DNA of 64,000 bases, from contig NZ_CAJYDW010000005.1 of NCBI RefSeq assembly GCF_913774235.1, forward strand, positions 496,001-560,000. The letters are read 5' to 3'. Within the stretch, counting starts at the first letter, position 1; every line of letters starts with the position of its first letter. The notes beneath the pieces were generated by a model, which ran no database searches, had not been told where the DNA came from, and saw only the letters and a program-made list of their open reading frames with translations. This document shows positions 56,814 to 64,000 of this stretch, in pieces. Made by a program: the position numbers and the translations under genes. The stretch comes from an uncultured Pseudomonas sp. Its GTDB lineage: Bacteria; Pseudomonadota; Gammaproteobacteria; Pseudomonadales; Pseudomonadaceae.

Positions 56814-57260
56814 ATGAAGATCCTGATGTTGCACGGTATCAACCACAACATGTTCGGCAAGCGCGATCCGGTGCAGTACGGCACCGTGACCCTGGCCGAG
56901 ATCGACGCCAAGCTGGCAGCCCTGGGCGCGGAGCTCGGTGTCGAGGTGGAAAGCTTCCAGACCAATCACGAAGGGGAGATGGTCGAGCGCATCCATCGGG
57001 GCTTCGAAGACGGCGTCGATGGCGTGCTGATCAACGCCGGCGCCTGGACCCACTACAGCTACGGCATCCGCGACGCCCTGGCGATCCTCACCGTACCGGT
57101 GGTGGAACTGCATATGTCCAACATCCACGCGCGGGAAAGCTTCCGCCATCACTCGGTATTCGCCGAGATCGTGCTGGGGCAGATCGCCGGCTTCGGGGTG
57201 GACAGCTACCTGCTCGGGTTGCGCGCGGTGGTCAGCGCGGCGGCCCGCCAGCAGGGCTAG
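56814..57260 (+). CDS. Type II 3-dehydroquinate dehydratase-like protein (AroQ family)
   Basis: The protein has 148 residues. Catalytic-site counterparts are kept: N10, R17, Y22, N74, H100 (VELHMSNIHARESFRHHS) and NHEGEMV. Positions around them differ from typical AroQ: NGPNLNLLG reads HGINHNMFG, and NPGAYTHTS reads NAGAWTHYS. It probably catalyses a dehydration or hydration on a quinate-like compound, paired with the AroE-like gene eight bases upstream. It is the last gene of the operon. Confidence 0.85.
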   Translation: MKILMLHGINHNMFGKRDPVQYGTVTLAEIDAKLAALGAELGVEVESFQTNHEGEMVERIHRGFEDGVDGVLINAGAWTHYSYGIRDALAILTVPVVELHMSNIHARESFRHHSVFAEIVLGQIAGFGVDSYLLGLRAVVSAAARQQG

Positions 57261-57324
57261 TCGCACCAGCGACAATCAGGGATAGGGCAGCCGCGACGAC
57301 GAGGTGCGTATCCCTGGCGGCTCG

Positions 57325-57469
57325 AAGAGCGGCTAACAAAACGTCGCGAGCGGTTGTCAGGCGGGTGCGCGCGGCGCGCAGGAACCGGAGTGTACAAGTG
57401 GTACATGAGGATTCCGAGCACTGCACGCGCCCGTCTGGCGGACGCGCAGTAGTTTTGTTAGCTGCTCTT
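57325..57469. repeat. Palindromic element, copy C (shared-core family)
   Basis: A 145-bp imperfect palindrome between the AroQ-like gene and the YcaO gene. Termini AAGAGCGGCTAACAAAAC and GTTTTGTTAGCTGCTCTT pair with one mismatch. The apex core (57381-57415) GGAACCGGAGTGTACAAGTG followed by GTACATGAGGATTCC aligns with copies A and B; relative to them the T-A pair in TTTAC/GTAAA is G-C (TGTAC/GTACA), a compensatory change. The gap 57261-57516 has no gene; GATAAT just after the element (57475-57480) may be the -10 box for ycaO. Confidence 0.8.
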
Positions 57470-57516
57470 AGCCGGGATAATGGCGGCCAATTCGTCTGCC
57501 GTCCGGAACGCTGTAC

Positions 57517-59718
57517 ATGGAAATCAAGGTCAATTTTCTCGACAACCTGAGGCTCGAGGCCAAGTTCGACGACTTCTCGGTGATCGCCGACCAGCCCATT
57601 CGCTACAAGGGCGATGGCTCAGCCCCGGGGCCCTTCGACTATTTCCTGGCGTCCTCGGCGCTCTGCGCGGCCTATTTCGTCAAGCTCTACTGCCAGACCC
57701 GCGATATCCCCACCGACAACATCCGCCTGGCGCAGAGCAACATCGTCGACCCGGAAAATCGCTACAAGCAGACCTTCAAGATCCAGGTGGAGTTGCCGGC
57801 GGACCTTTCCGACAAGGATCGCCAGGGCATCCTGAGGTCCATCGACCGCTGCACGGTGAAGAAGGCGGTGCAGGCCGGCCCGGATTTCATCATCGAAGCG
57901 GTGGAGAACCTGGACGCCGACGCCCAGGCGCTGTTGCTGCCCAGCGACAACGGCAGCCAGACCTACATCCCGGGCAAGGATCGGCCGCTGGAAGAGACCA
58001 TCGCCAAGCTCTCGGGCATCCTCGCCGAGCTGGGCATGAAGGTGGAGATCGCCTCCTGGCGCAACATCGTGCCCAATGTCTGGTCGCTGCACCTGCGCGA
58101 TGTGCAGTCGGCGCTGTGCTTCACCAACGGCAAGGGCGCGACCAAGGAGGCGGCCCTGGCTTCGGCGCTGGGCGAGTTCATCGAGCGCCTCAACTGCAAC
58201 TTCTTCTACAACGACCAATACTGGGGCGAGGCCATCGGCAACGCCGCCTTCGTCCACCACCCCAGCGAGCGCTGGTTCCAGCCGGGTCCCAAGGATGCGC
58301 TGCCCCGGGAGATCCTCGACCGCTACTGCCGCAAGATCTACGATCCGGAAGGCGAACTGCGCGCCTCGCACCTGTACGACACCAACTCCGGCAATGTGGC
58401 CCGCGGCATCTGCTCCTTGCCCTTCGTGCGTCAGTCCGACGGCGAGGTGGTGTATTTTCCCTCGAACCTGATCGAGAACCTCTACCTCAGCAACGGCATG
58501 AGCGCCGGCAACACCCTGGCCGAAGCCCAGGTGCAGTGCCTGTCGGAAATCTTCGAGCGGGCGGTGAAGCGCGAGATCCTCGAAGGCGAGCTGGCGCTGC
58601 CCGACGTTCCCGACGAGGTACTGGCGCGCTATCCCGCCATCGTCGAGGGCATCCGTGGCCTGGAGGCCCAGGGCTTCCCGGTGCTGGTCAAGGATGCCTC
58701 CCTGGGCGGTGAATTCCCGGTGATGTGCGTGACCCTGATGAATCCGCGCACCGGTGGGGTGTTCGCCTCCTTCGGCGCCCATCCGCGCCTGGAGATCGCC
58801 CTGGAGCGCAGCCTCACCGAGTTGCTGCAGGGCCGCAGCTTCGAGGGCCTCAACGACCTGCCGCAGCCGACCTTCGAGAGCCAGGCGCTGATGGAGCCGA
58901 ACAACTTCGTCGAGCACTTCATCGATTCCAGCGGCCTGGTCTCCTGGCGCTTCTTCAGTGCCAAGGCCGACCATGAGTTCGTCGACTGGGACTTCTCCAG
59001 CGAGGGCGAAGACGCCACCGCCCAGGAGGCCGCCACCCTGTTCGGCATCCTCGCCGAGCGGGACCTGGAAGCCTACATGGCGGTGTACGAGGAACTGGGC
59101 GCGCCGGCCTGCCGCATCCTGGTGCCGGGCTATTCGGAGATCTATCCGGTCGAGGACCTGATCTGGGACAACACCAACAAGGCTCTGGCGGTGCGCGAGG
59201 ACATCCTCAACCTGCACCGGCTGGACGATGCGGCGCTGGAATCCCTGCTGGAACGCCTGGACGATACCCAGGTGGACGACTACACCCGTATCGCCACCCT
59301 GATCGGCGTGGAATTCGACGAGAACACCGTCTGGGGCCAGCTCACCGTGCTGGAGCTGAAGCTGTTGATCCACCTGGCACTGGAGCAGTTCGAAGAGGCC
59401 AAGGAAGAGGTGGAGACCTTCCTGCAGTTCAACGACAACACCCTGGAGCGTGGCCTGTTCTACCAGGCGCTCAATGCGGTGCTGGAAGTGGAACTGGACG
59501 ACGAACTGGAGCTGGCCGACTTCGAGGTCAATTTCCGGCGCATGTTCGGCGACGAGCGGCTGGACGCCGCCCTGGGTTCGGTGTCGGGGGAGGTGCGCTT
59601 CCACGGTCTGACGCCCACCAGCCTGAAGCTGGAAGGCATCGACAAGCATCTGCGATTGATCGACAGCTATCGCAAGCTGCACGCGGCGCGGGCCAGGGCG
59701 GCCGGGATCGCCGGCTAG
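57517..59718 (+). CDS. ycaO: OsmC-YcaO fusion protein
   Basis: The protein has 733 residues. Residues 1 to about 135 are an OsmC/Ohr-like domain with cysteines C50 (SSALCAAYF) and C112 ([11 protein letters not shown]) at the usual peroxidase positions. Residues from about 149 ([20 protein letters not shown]) to the end match E. coli Yca[40 protein letters not shown] and [21 protein letters not shown] helical TPR-like tail ([16 protein letters not shown]) follows. YcaO enzymes activate amide backbones with ATP; E. coli YcaO is linked to RimO-dependent ribosomal protein S12 methylthiolation. No precursor peptide or partner cyclodehydratase lies nearby, so a housekeeping YcaO is likely. Confidence 0.9.
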   Translation: MEIKVNFLDNLRLEAKFDDFSVIADQPIRYKGDGSAPGPFDYFLASSALCAAYFVKLYCQTRDIPTDNIRLAQSNIVDPENRYKQTFKIQVELPADLSDKDRQGILRSIDRCTVKKAVQAGPDFIIEAVENLDADAQALLLPSDNGSQTYIPGKDRPLEETIAKLSGILAELGMKVEIASWRNIVPNVWSLHLRDVQSALCFTNGKGATKEAALASALGEFIERLNCNFFYNDQYWGEAIGNAAFVHHPSERWFQPGPKDALPREILDRYCRKIYDPEGELRASHLYDTNSGNVARGICSLPFVRQSDGEVVYFPSNLIENLYLSNGMSAGNTLAEAQVQCLSEIFERAVKREILEGELALPDVPDEVLARYPAIVEGIRGLEAQGFPVLVKDASLGGEFPVMCVTLMNPRTGGVFASFGAHPRLEIALERSLTELLQGRSFEGLNDLPQPTFESQALMEPNNFVEHFIDSSGLVSWRFFSAKADHEFVDWDFSSEGEDATAQEAATLFGILAERDLEAYMAVYEELGAPACRILVPGYSEIYPVEDLIWDNTNKALAVREDILNLHRLDDAALESLLERLDDTQVDDYTRIATLIGVEFDENTVWGQLTVLELKLLIHLALEQFEEAKEEVETFLQFNDNTLERGLFYQALNAVLEVELDDELELADFEVNFRRMFGDERLDAALGSVSGEVRFHGLTPTSLKLEGIDKHLRLIDSYRKLHAARARAAGIAG

Positions 59719-61718
59719 CCGTTGCCCTGGCTCAGGGCGGTCAGGCGCGAGGACAGTGCCTTGATCTCCCGGCCCAGGTTGCGCAAGGTGCCGGCGGCCT
59801 GAGCGCCTTCCTCACTGGAGGTGTGGATACGGATCGCCAGCTCGTTGATCTCCTGGGTCACGTGGCTCTGCTCCTGGGCGGCCACGGCGATCTGCTGGGC
59901 GCGCTGCACGATGTCGTCGAAGCTGGCCACGGTACCGTCCAGGGTGCTCGAGACGCTGGTCGCCTCGTGGACCGCCGTCTCGGTGCCGCGCACGCCGTCC
60001 TGCATGGTCGCGACGGCGGTGTTGGAGGCCTGGCGGAGCTTGGCGATCATGTCCTGGATCTCGTTGGCCGATGCCTGGGTACGGCCAGCCAGGGTACGCA
60101 CCTCGTCGGCCACCACGGCGAAGCCGCGACCCTGCTCGCCGGCGCGCGCCGCCTCGATGGCCGCATTGAGCGCCAGGAGGTTGGTTTGCTCGGAAATGGA
60201 CTTGATCACGGCGAGCACACTGCCGACTCGCTCGATGTCGGCGCCCAGGGCGACGATGGCCGTGGCTGCGCCGCCGATGTCGCTGGCCAGGCCCTGCAGG
60301 ACCGCGTTGCTGCGCTGCAGTTGATGCTGGCCATTCTGCACGGTGCTCAGTGACTGACGGGCGGTATCCGAGCAGTCGGTGGTGTTATGGGCCACCTCGC
60401 CGGCGCTGGCCGACATCTCGGTGATGGCGGTGGCGAGCAGGGTGTTGTCTTCGCGTTGCTGTTCGGCCCGTTCGGCCAGGCCGTCGGAGAGCTTGGCCAA
60501 TTCCACCGCCTGCCGTTCCAGGGCTACGGCGTCACCGGCGATGCGCTGCAGCATCTGGCGCAGCGAGCCGGCGTAATGGTTGACCGCCAGGCGCAATTGG
60601 CCGATTTCATCGGGACGGCGGATGTCCAGCTCGCTGGCGTGCATGCCTTCCTGGCCAAGACGCTCGATCTGGGCGGTGGTCTCGTTGAGCTGGGTGAGCA
60701 GTCGGCGACTGGCCAACCAGGCAAGGCCCAGCAACGCCCCCAGCGAGGGCAGCAGGAGCAGCAGCATCAGCTGGGTCAGGCGGGTGGCCATGCCGGTCAC
60801 AACGCTGTCGGCGTTGGCCAGGCCGATTCGCCAGCCGGTATCGGCCATGGGCAGCAGGGTGACGTAGGACGGGCCGCCCAGTCGCTGGTCTTGCGCCAGG
60901 TACAGTGTGGTGGGCTGGTCACCGAGGTTGGCCACGCGATCGGCGACCGGTTTGAACCAGGGATTCTGTCCGACCAGCCCACTCAGATTCGGCAAGCCCT
61001 TGTCGCCGCTGGATAGATCGGGGAAGTAGAGCACGTTGCCGGCGCCGTCCAGCGCGAAGACGTAGCTGCCCGCGTCACGGCTCTGTTGCGCGAGGAAGGC
61101 CGACAATCCGGCCAACTTCAGATCGAGGGTGGCCACCCCGGCGAATTCTCCCTTGGCGTCCCGATAGCCGATGCTGCAGGTCGTCATGTCCACGCCGGTC
61201 ACCGGATCGCGATAGGCTTCCGACCAGACGCAGGTGCCCGGCTTGCCGTTGCGCGCAGCGACGAACCAGGGTTCCTGGTAGTAGGGCGGTAGGTCCGGTG
61301 CGTTGTAGCCGTCGGAGAACACCATCCGGCCCTGGGCATCGCGGGACCAGAAGAAGGAGCGCCGTTCGACCCCGGGGGTGAAGGCGTTCGGCAAGGGGGC
61401 CAGGCCGCCGCTGGCGATCTCGCTGCTGCTCTGCTGGAGGATGTTCTCCAAGACGCCCTTGGTCAGCTCCACGTCGTGGGGCAGGCGCTCCGCCACTCGG
61501 GCCATGGCCGCGGTGGTGCCTTGCACCTCCTGCAGGTTGGCCGCGAGGTGGCCGGCGATGGCCGCGGCGCTCTCCTCGGCGGAGCGGGTTCCGGCCTCCA
61601 CCAGCATGGGCTTGGCGCCCAGCGCCATGACGGTATAGACCGCGATGGCGGTCAACGCCAGCAGGCCGAGGATGCCCACCTTCAGACGATCGGCGAGGCG
61701 GACGGGCAGGATGGTCAT
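59715..61718 (-). CDS. Methyl-accepting chemotaxis protein with Cache sensor
   Basis: The protein has 667 residues. Membrane helix 1 is at about 13-34, then a periplasmic double-Cache domain (about 40-290), membrane helix 2 ([20 protein letters not shown]), HAMP, and a cytoplasmic signalling domain with the hairpin tip [20 protein letters not shown] and [17 protein letters not shown]. In the sensor, Y147, W151, Y169, D171 and D199 resemble the amine-group pocket of dCache receptors, while the arginine that grips the carboxylate of amino acids is not seen. This, and the neighbouring amine oxidase genes, make amines a candidate ligand. Start 61718 chosen from GAGGTAG upstream. Confidence 0.9.
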   Translation of the reverse strand: MTILPVRLADRLKVGILGLLALTAIAVYTVMALGAKPMLVEAGTRSAEESAAAIAGHLAANLQEVQGTTAAMARVAERLPHDVELTKGVLENILQQSSSEIASGGLAPLPNAFTPGVERRSFFWSRDAQGRMVFSDGYNAPDLPPYYQEPWFVAARNGKPGTCVWSEAYRDPVTGVDMTTCSIGYRDAKGEFAGVATLDLKLAGLSAFLAQQSRDAGSYVFALDGAGNVLYFPDLSSGDKGLPNLSGLVGQNPWFKPVADRVANLGDQPTTLYLAQDQRLGGPSYVTLLPMADTGWRIGLANADSVVTGMATRLTQLMLLLLLPSLGALLGLAWLASRRLLTQLNETTAQIERLGQEGMHASELDIRRPDEIGQLRLAVNHYAGSLRQMLQRIAGDAVALERQAVELAKLSDGLAERAEQQREDNTLLATAITEMSASAGEVAHNTTDCSDTARQSLSTVQNGQHQLQRSNAVLQGLASDIGGAATAIVALGADIERVGSVLAVIKSISEQTNLLALNAAIEAARAGEQGRGFAVVADEVRTLAGRTQASANEIQDMIAKLRQASNTAVATMQDGVRGTETAVHEATSVSSTLDGTVASFDDIVQRAQQIAVAAQEQSHVTQEINELAIRIHTSSEEGAQAAGTLRNLGREIKALSSRLTALSQGNG

Positions 61719-62170
61719 GGAGCTACCTCTTAGCACAATAAGGGAGATGATTAATATGGCGGCAGCAATCCGCCGATCTTGAGCGTCAAGGTTCGCTAAG
61801 CCTTGTGGTAGAGGCCTGGACGGGTAGGGCGCGGTCTAGGCAGACGATTGGTTTGGGCCCGACGGCGCAGCGAAGGTAGGGGCTGACGGCCGATCCGCCG
61901 GTATGGACGACCTGGCCGTCCGTCGGCGGACCGCCAGCTTCGGGCCACGTCAGGCCCTTTACTGGGCGAAGGTGACTGAGGATGGCGGGGGCGCCCGTTC
62001 GCGGAGGAGCGCGGATGGCACTCGCGACTGGGCGCTCCCTGACGGCTTGGCATGAAGCCTGCTTCGTATGAGCCGGCGGCGTGACACCCGAACCAGGTTA
62101 TCTTGAGTGTTCCATCAGGATGGACAGGGGCCGGTGTGCGTCGACAAGAAAAAGACAGAGGCGAGACGTC
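61719..62170. other. Gene-free interval between the chemoreceptor and feaR
   Basis: A divergent interval of 452 bases. An AT-rich patch with TTAGCACAATAAGG and TGATTAATATGG lies at its left end, likely the chemoreceptor promoter. The rest is GC-rich without convincing frames, hairpins with T-runs, or copies of the repeats found elsewhere in the window. Confidence 0.5.
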
Positions 62171-63085
62171 ATGAGCAGTGCAATCCAGGCACAGGACGAA
62201 GGTTTCCAATACTGGCTGGCGCAGATCAATCAGGTCTGTGGCGACTTCGGCGCCAAGACGCTGGGGTCCAGCTTCATCGGCAGCATCCAGGAATTCCAGC
62301 AGGGTGCGATTCGGCTCAGCGAGGTCGCGGCTCGGCAGGTCCATCTCTATCGCAGCGCGCGCGAACTCAACGCCGGCAGCAATGCCCATTGCTATGCGGT
62401 ATTCCAACTCGAGGGGCAGTGTCTGCTGGAGCAGGATGGGCAGCGCGTGGCCCTGACCCAGGGTGACATCACCCTGCTCGATGCCAGCCGCCCCAGTGCC
62501 CTGAGCTTTCCGGAGCATTCGCGCCAGTTCTCGTTGATCCTGCCGCACCAGGTGCTGGCCAGAAGCATGCGCTTCACCCAGCTCGCCTGTGCCCGGCGGA
62601 TCGCCGCCCAGACGCCTCTGGCGATGCTGGCCAATTCGCTGCTGCATGAGATCCGGCGCCAGCAGCATTGGGATCTGTACGACAGCGAAGCCACCCTGGA
62701 TGCCCTGGTGGCCTTGCTCAAGCCGGCGCTGGGCGGTACCCAGGAAGAGAGCGATAGCCATACGCGGCTGTTCGAGAAAGCCCTGGCCTACATCGATACC
62801 CACCTCGTCGAGGAAGACCTCTGCCCCGAGCGCGTGGCGCGAGCCGTCGGCGCCTCCACGCGCGGGCTGTATCGGCTGTTCGCCAAGAAGGGCGTGGGGG
62901 TGTCGCAGTACATCCGCAATCGCCGGCTGGACCTGTGCGCCGAGGCGCTGCGCAATCCCCGGGGCGAGACCAAGCTGTCGAGCCTGGGCCTGGAATACGG
63001 ATTTTCCGATTCGAGCCATTTCTTCACCGCCTTCAAGACGCGTTTTGGCGCGTCGCCCGGAGAGTATCGCAAGCGCTATGCCTAG
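62171..63085 (+). CDS. feaR: FeaR-type AraC regulator of aromatic amine oxidation
   Basis: The protein has 304 residues. The N-terminal AraC-binding-like-2 domain (FQYWLAQINQVCGDFGAKTL, HLYRSARELNAGSNAHCYAV) matches FeaR; the C-terminal HTH pair is CPERVARAVGASTRGLYRLF and LGLEYGFSDSSHFFTAFKTR. FeaR activates the amine oxidase and phenylacetaldehyde dehydrogenase genes for phenylethylamine use. It converges with tynA, whose stop is 65 bases away. Start 62171 (MSSAIQAQDEG) is chosen by family; a longer frame begins at 62081. Confidence 0.9.
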   Translation: MSSAIQAQDEGFQYWLAQINQVCGDFGAKTLGSSFIGSIQEFQQGAIRLSEVAARQVHLYRSARELNAGSNAHCYAVFQLEGQCLLEQDGQRVALTQGDITLLDASRPSALSFPEHSRQFSLILPHQVLARSMRFTQLACARRIAAQTPLAMLANSLLHEIRRQQHWDLYDSEATLDALVALLKPALGGTQEESDSHTRLFEKALAYIDTHLVEEDLCPERVARAVGASTRGLYRLFAKKGVGVSQYIRNRRLDLCAEALRNPRGETKLSSLGLEYGFSDSSHFFTAFKTRFGASPGEYRKRYA

Positions 63086-63149
63086 GCTGCGGACTGCCTG
63101 ACCGCGGATGTCGTAGACGCCTGGGATGTCCCCAGGCGTCCATCACCGC

Positions 63150-64000
63150 TTACAGCGACTGGGCCTTGCCGTCTTGCCGGGCCGCCGCTGCCTTGGGGGC
63201 GTCCGGTGCAAAGCCCAGCGAAGGCGTCTGGTCGAAGAAGTTCCACGGCTTGAGCAGCACGTGCACCCATTCGGTCGGCATGATCGGCCATTCTTCCGCC
63301 CGGGCCACATGGGTGGTGCCGGTGGTCAACCAGACCACGTCGTCGGTGTCCTTGATCGACTCGTTGTCCTTGGTGAAGGCGCCCAGGCCGGTGTCGCTGT
63401 TGGAGCGGTTCGGGTAGGTACCTTCCGGGTAGAACTCGTCGGGTTTGTAACGGGTGACCCAGATCTGCTTGTCCATGAAGCTCAGGCGGTGGTAGAGCCA
63501 TTCGTCCTTGGCGAAATTGGCGCCCTTGGCGATGGGATGGGTGCCACCGGCATAGGGAATCAGCTGGTAACCCACTGGATAGCCCATGCGGTTTTCCTTG
63601 TTGGGGTTGATCAGCAACCGCACCGTGGCCGGATCGAATTTCTGCGCGGCCTGTTGCTCGGTGTCCACCAGCCGGGTCTCGGTCTGCATGGTGCTGGTGC
63701 GCGGACCGCCAGCGGTGTTGGGGGCGACGATGGGGTCGACCTCGGTCAGGGTGTTCTTCTCGCCATCCACGTCCAGGTCGAGACGGAAGTTGTAGATGTG
63801 CTGGTGGGTGGTGCCGACGATGTTGTGGTCGATCAGGGTACCGTAGCGGGTGTCGTTCTTCGCGGTGGCATCATGCACCGTTTTAGAGCGTACGCCTTTC
63901 ACTGCTTCGATACCGGTGGCGCCGGCGTCGATGCCGAAGGTGCCGTTGGGCTGGAAGACCCAGTCGAAGATGTAGTCGTAGTTGCCCACCGTGCTCACCC
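63150..64000 (-). CDS. tynA: Primary-amine (copper) oxidase, C-terminal part, cut by window edge
   Basis: About 283 residues of the C-terminal catalytic beta-sandwich. The topaquinone precursor tyrosine lies in TVGNYDYIFDW at the very beginning of the visible part, and copper ligands are in GTTHQHIYNFRLDLDVDGEK and near DVVWLTTGTTHVARAEEWPI. TynA is a periplasmic enzyme that oxidises phenylethylamine or tyramine to the aldehyde, ammonia and hydrogen peroxide. With feaR beside it and paa 14 kb away, it supplies phenylacetate. The N-terminal part lies beyond the right edge. Confidence 0.95.
   Translation of the reverse strand, partial: VSTVGNYDYIFDWVFQPNGTFGIDAGATGIEAVKGVRSKTVHDATAKNDTRYGTLIDHNIVGTTHQHIYNFRLDLDVDGEKNTLTEVDPIVAPNTAGGPRTSTMQTETRLVDTEQQAAQKFDPATVRLLINPNKENRMGYPVGYQLIPYAGGTHPIAKGANFAKDEWLYHRLSFMDKQIWVTRYKPDEFYPEGTYPNRSNSDTGLGAFTKDNESIKDTDDVVWLTTGTTHVARAEEWPIMPTEWVHVLLKPWNFFDQTPSLGFAPDAPKAAAARQDGKAQSL

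Noticed and set aside
55987-57260. AroE/AroQ pair taken as the housekeeping shikimate pathway genes
   Set aside because: They sit at the end of a CoA-transferase/MaoC operon under a LysR gene, and both differ from biosynthetic enzymes at normally strict pocket motifs.
57619-59682. Minus-strand frame of 687 codons opposite the OsmC-YcaO gene
   Set aside because: Antisense shadow; the plus-strand protein aligns with YcaO motif by motif along its whole length.
57517-59718. YcaO gene taken as part of a thiazole/oxazole peptide biosynthesis cluster
   Set aside because: No small precursor peptide, E1-like partner, dehydrogenase or transporter is next to it, and the protein matches the E. coli housekeeping YcaO type.

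Overview
The window is a gene-dense, high-GC bacterial chromosome segment that reads as Pseudomonas. The evidence is gap divergent from edd-glk-gltR-gtrS-gts, the order leuC-leuD-methyltransferase-leuB-asd-usg-fimV-truA-trpF-accD-folC-cvpA-purF-metZ, the REP sequences built on TGTAGGAGCGG...GCCGCGAT, and a full paa cluster. A member of the P. oryzihabitans/psychrotolerans group is plausible because of the mannose-isomerase/fructokinase genes next to the sugar transporter, but this is a guess. No phage, insertion sequence, plasmid gene or CRISPR array is visible.

Layout. 1-3.1 kb: a partial unknown gene, a DUF1272 zinc protein, a GlxA-like AraC regulator and scpB, bracketed by an inverted pair of compound repeats. 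3.2-17.7 kb: central sugar metabolism, with gap against edd-glk, the gltR-gtrS two-component system, the gtsABCD sugar ABC transporter, a PfkB fructokinase, an AGE-family isomerase and the porin oprB. 17.8-37.2 kb: conserved housekeeping genes for leucine, lysine/threonine, tryptophan, fatty acid, folate, purine and methionine synthesis, polar assembly (fimV) and tRNA modification, ending with tRNA-Val and tRNA-Asp. 37.3-51.9 kb: phenylacetate catabolism, with paaFGHIJK and paaABCDE-Z on the minus strand and paaY-paaX on the plus strand. 51.9-57.3 kb: a LysR regulator divergent from six genes (PanE-like reductase, VOC protein, MaoC hydratase, CaiB CoA-transferase, AroE-like and AroQ-like enzymes). 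57.5-64 kb: an OsmC-YcaO fusion, a chemoreceptor, FeaR and the end of a copper amine oxidase.

How the parts fit. Sugars enter through OprB and GtsABCD. Glucose is phosphorylated by Glk and passes through Edd to the lower Entner-Doudoroff pathway and Gap. Mannose or fructose would be routed by the isomerase and fructokinase. Aromatic amines would be oxidised by TynA under FeaR to phenylacetaldehyde, then phenylacetate, which the paa genes convert to acetyl-CoA and succinyl-CoA under PaaX.

Most notable. (1) The seven-gene LysR/CaiB/MaoC/AroE-like/AroQ-like cluster looks like an uncharacterised CoA-linked catabolic pathway that borrows shikimate-type folds. (2) Three intergenic palindromes of 142-165 bp share one apex hairpin core, including one compensatory base-pair change, but have different self-complementary arms. 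(3) Paired TGATAC-type boxes 26-27 bp apart lie at all three paa control regions and are candidate PaaX operators. (4) Two genes appear to have a promoter -10 element in the loop of the preceding gene's terminator.
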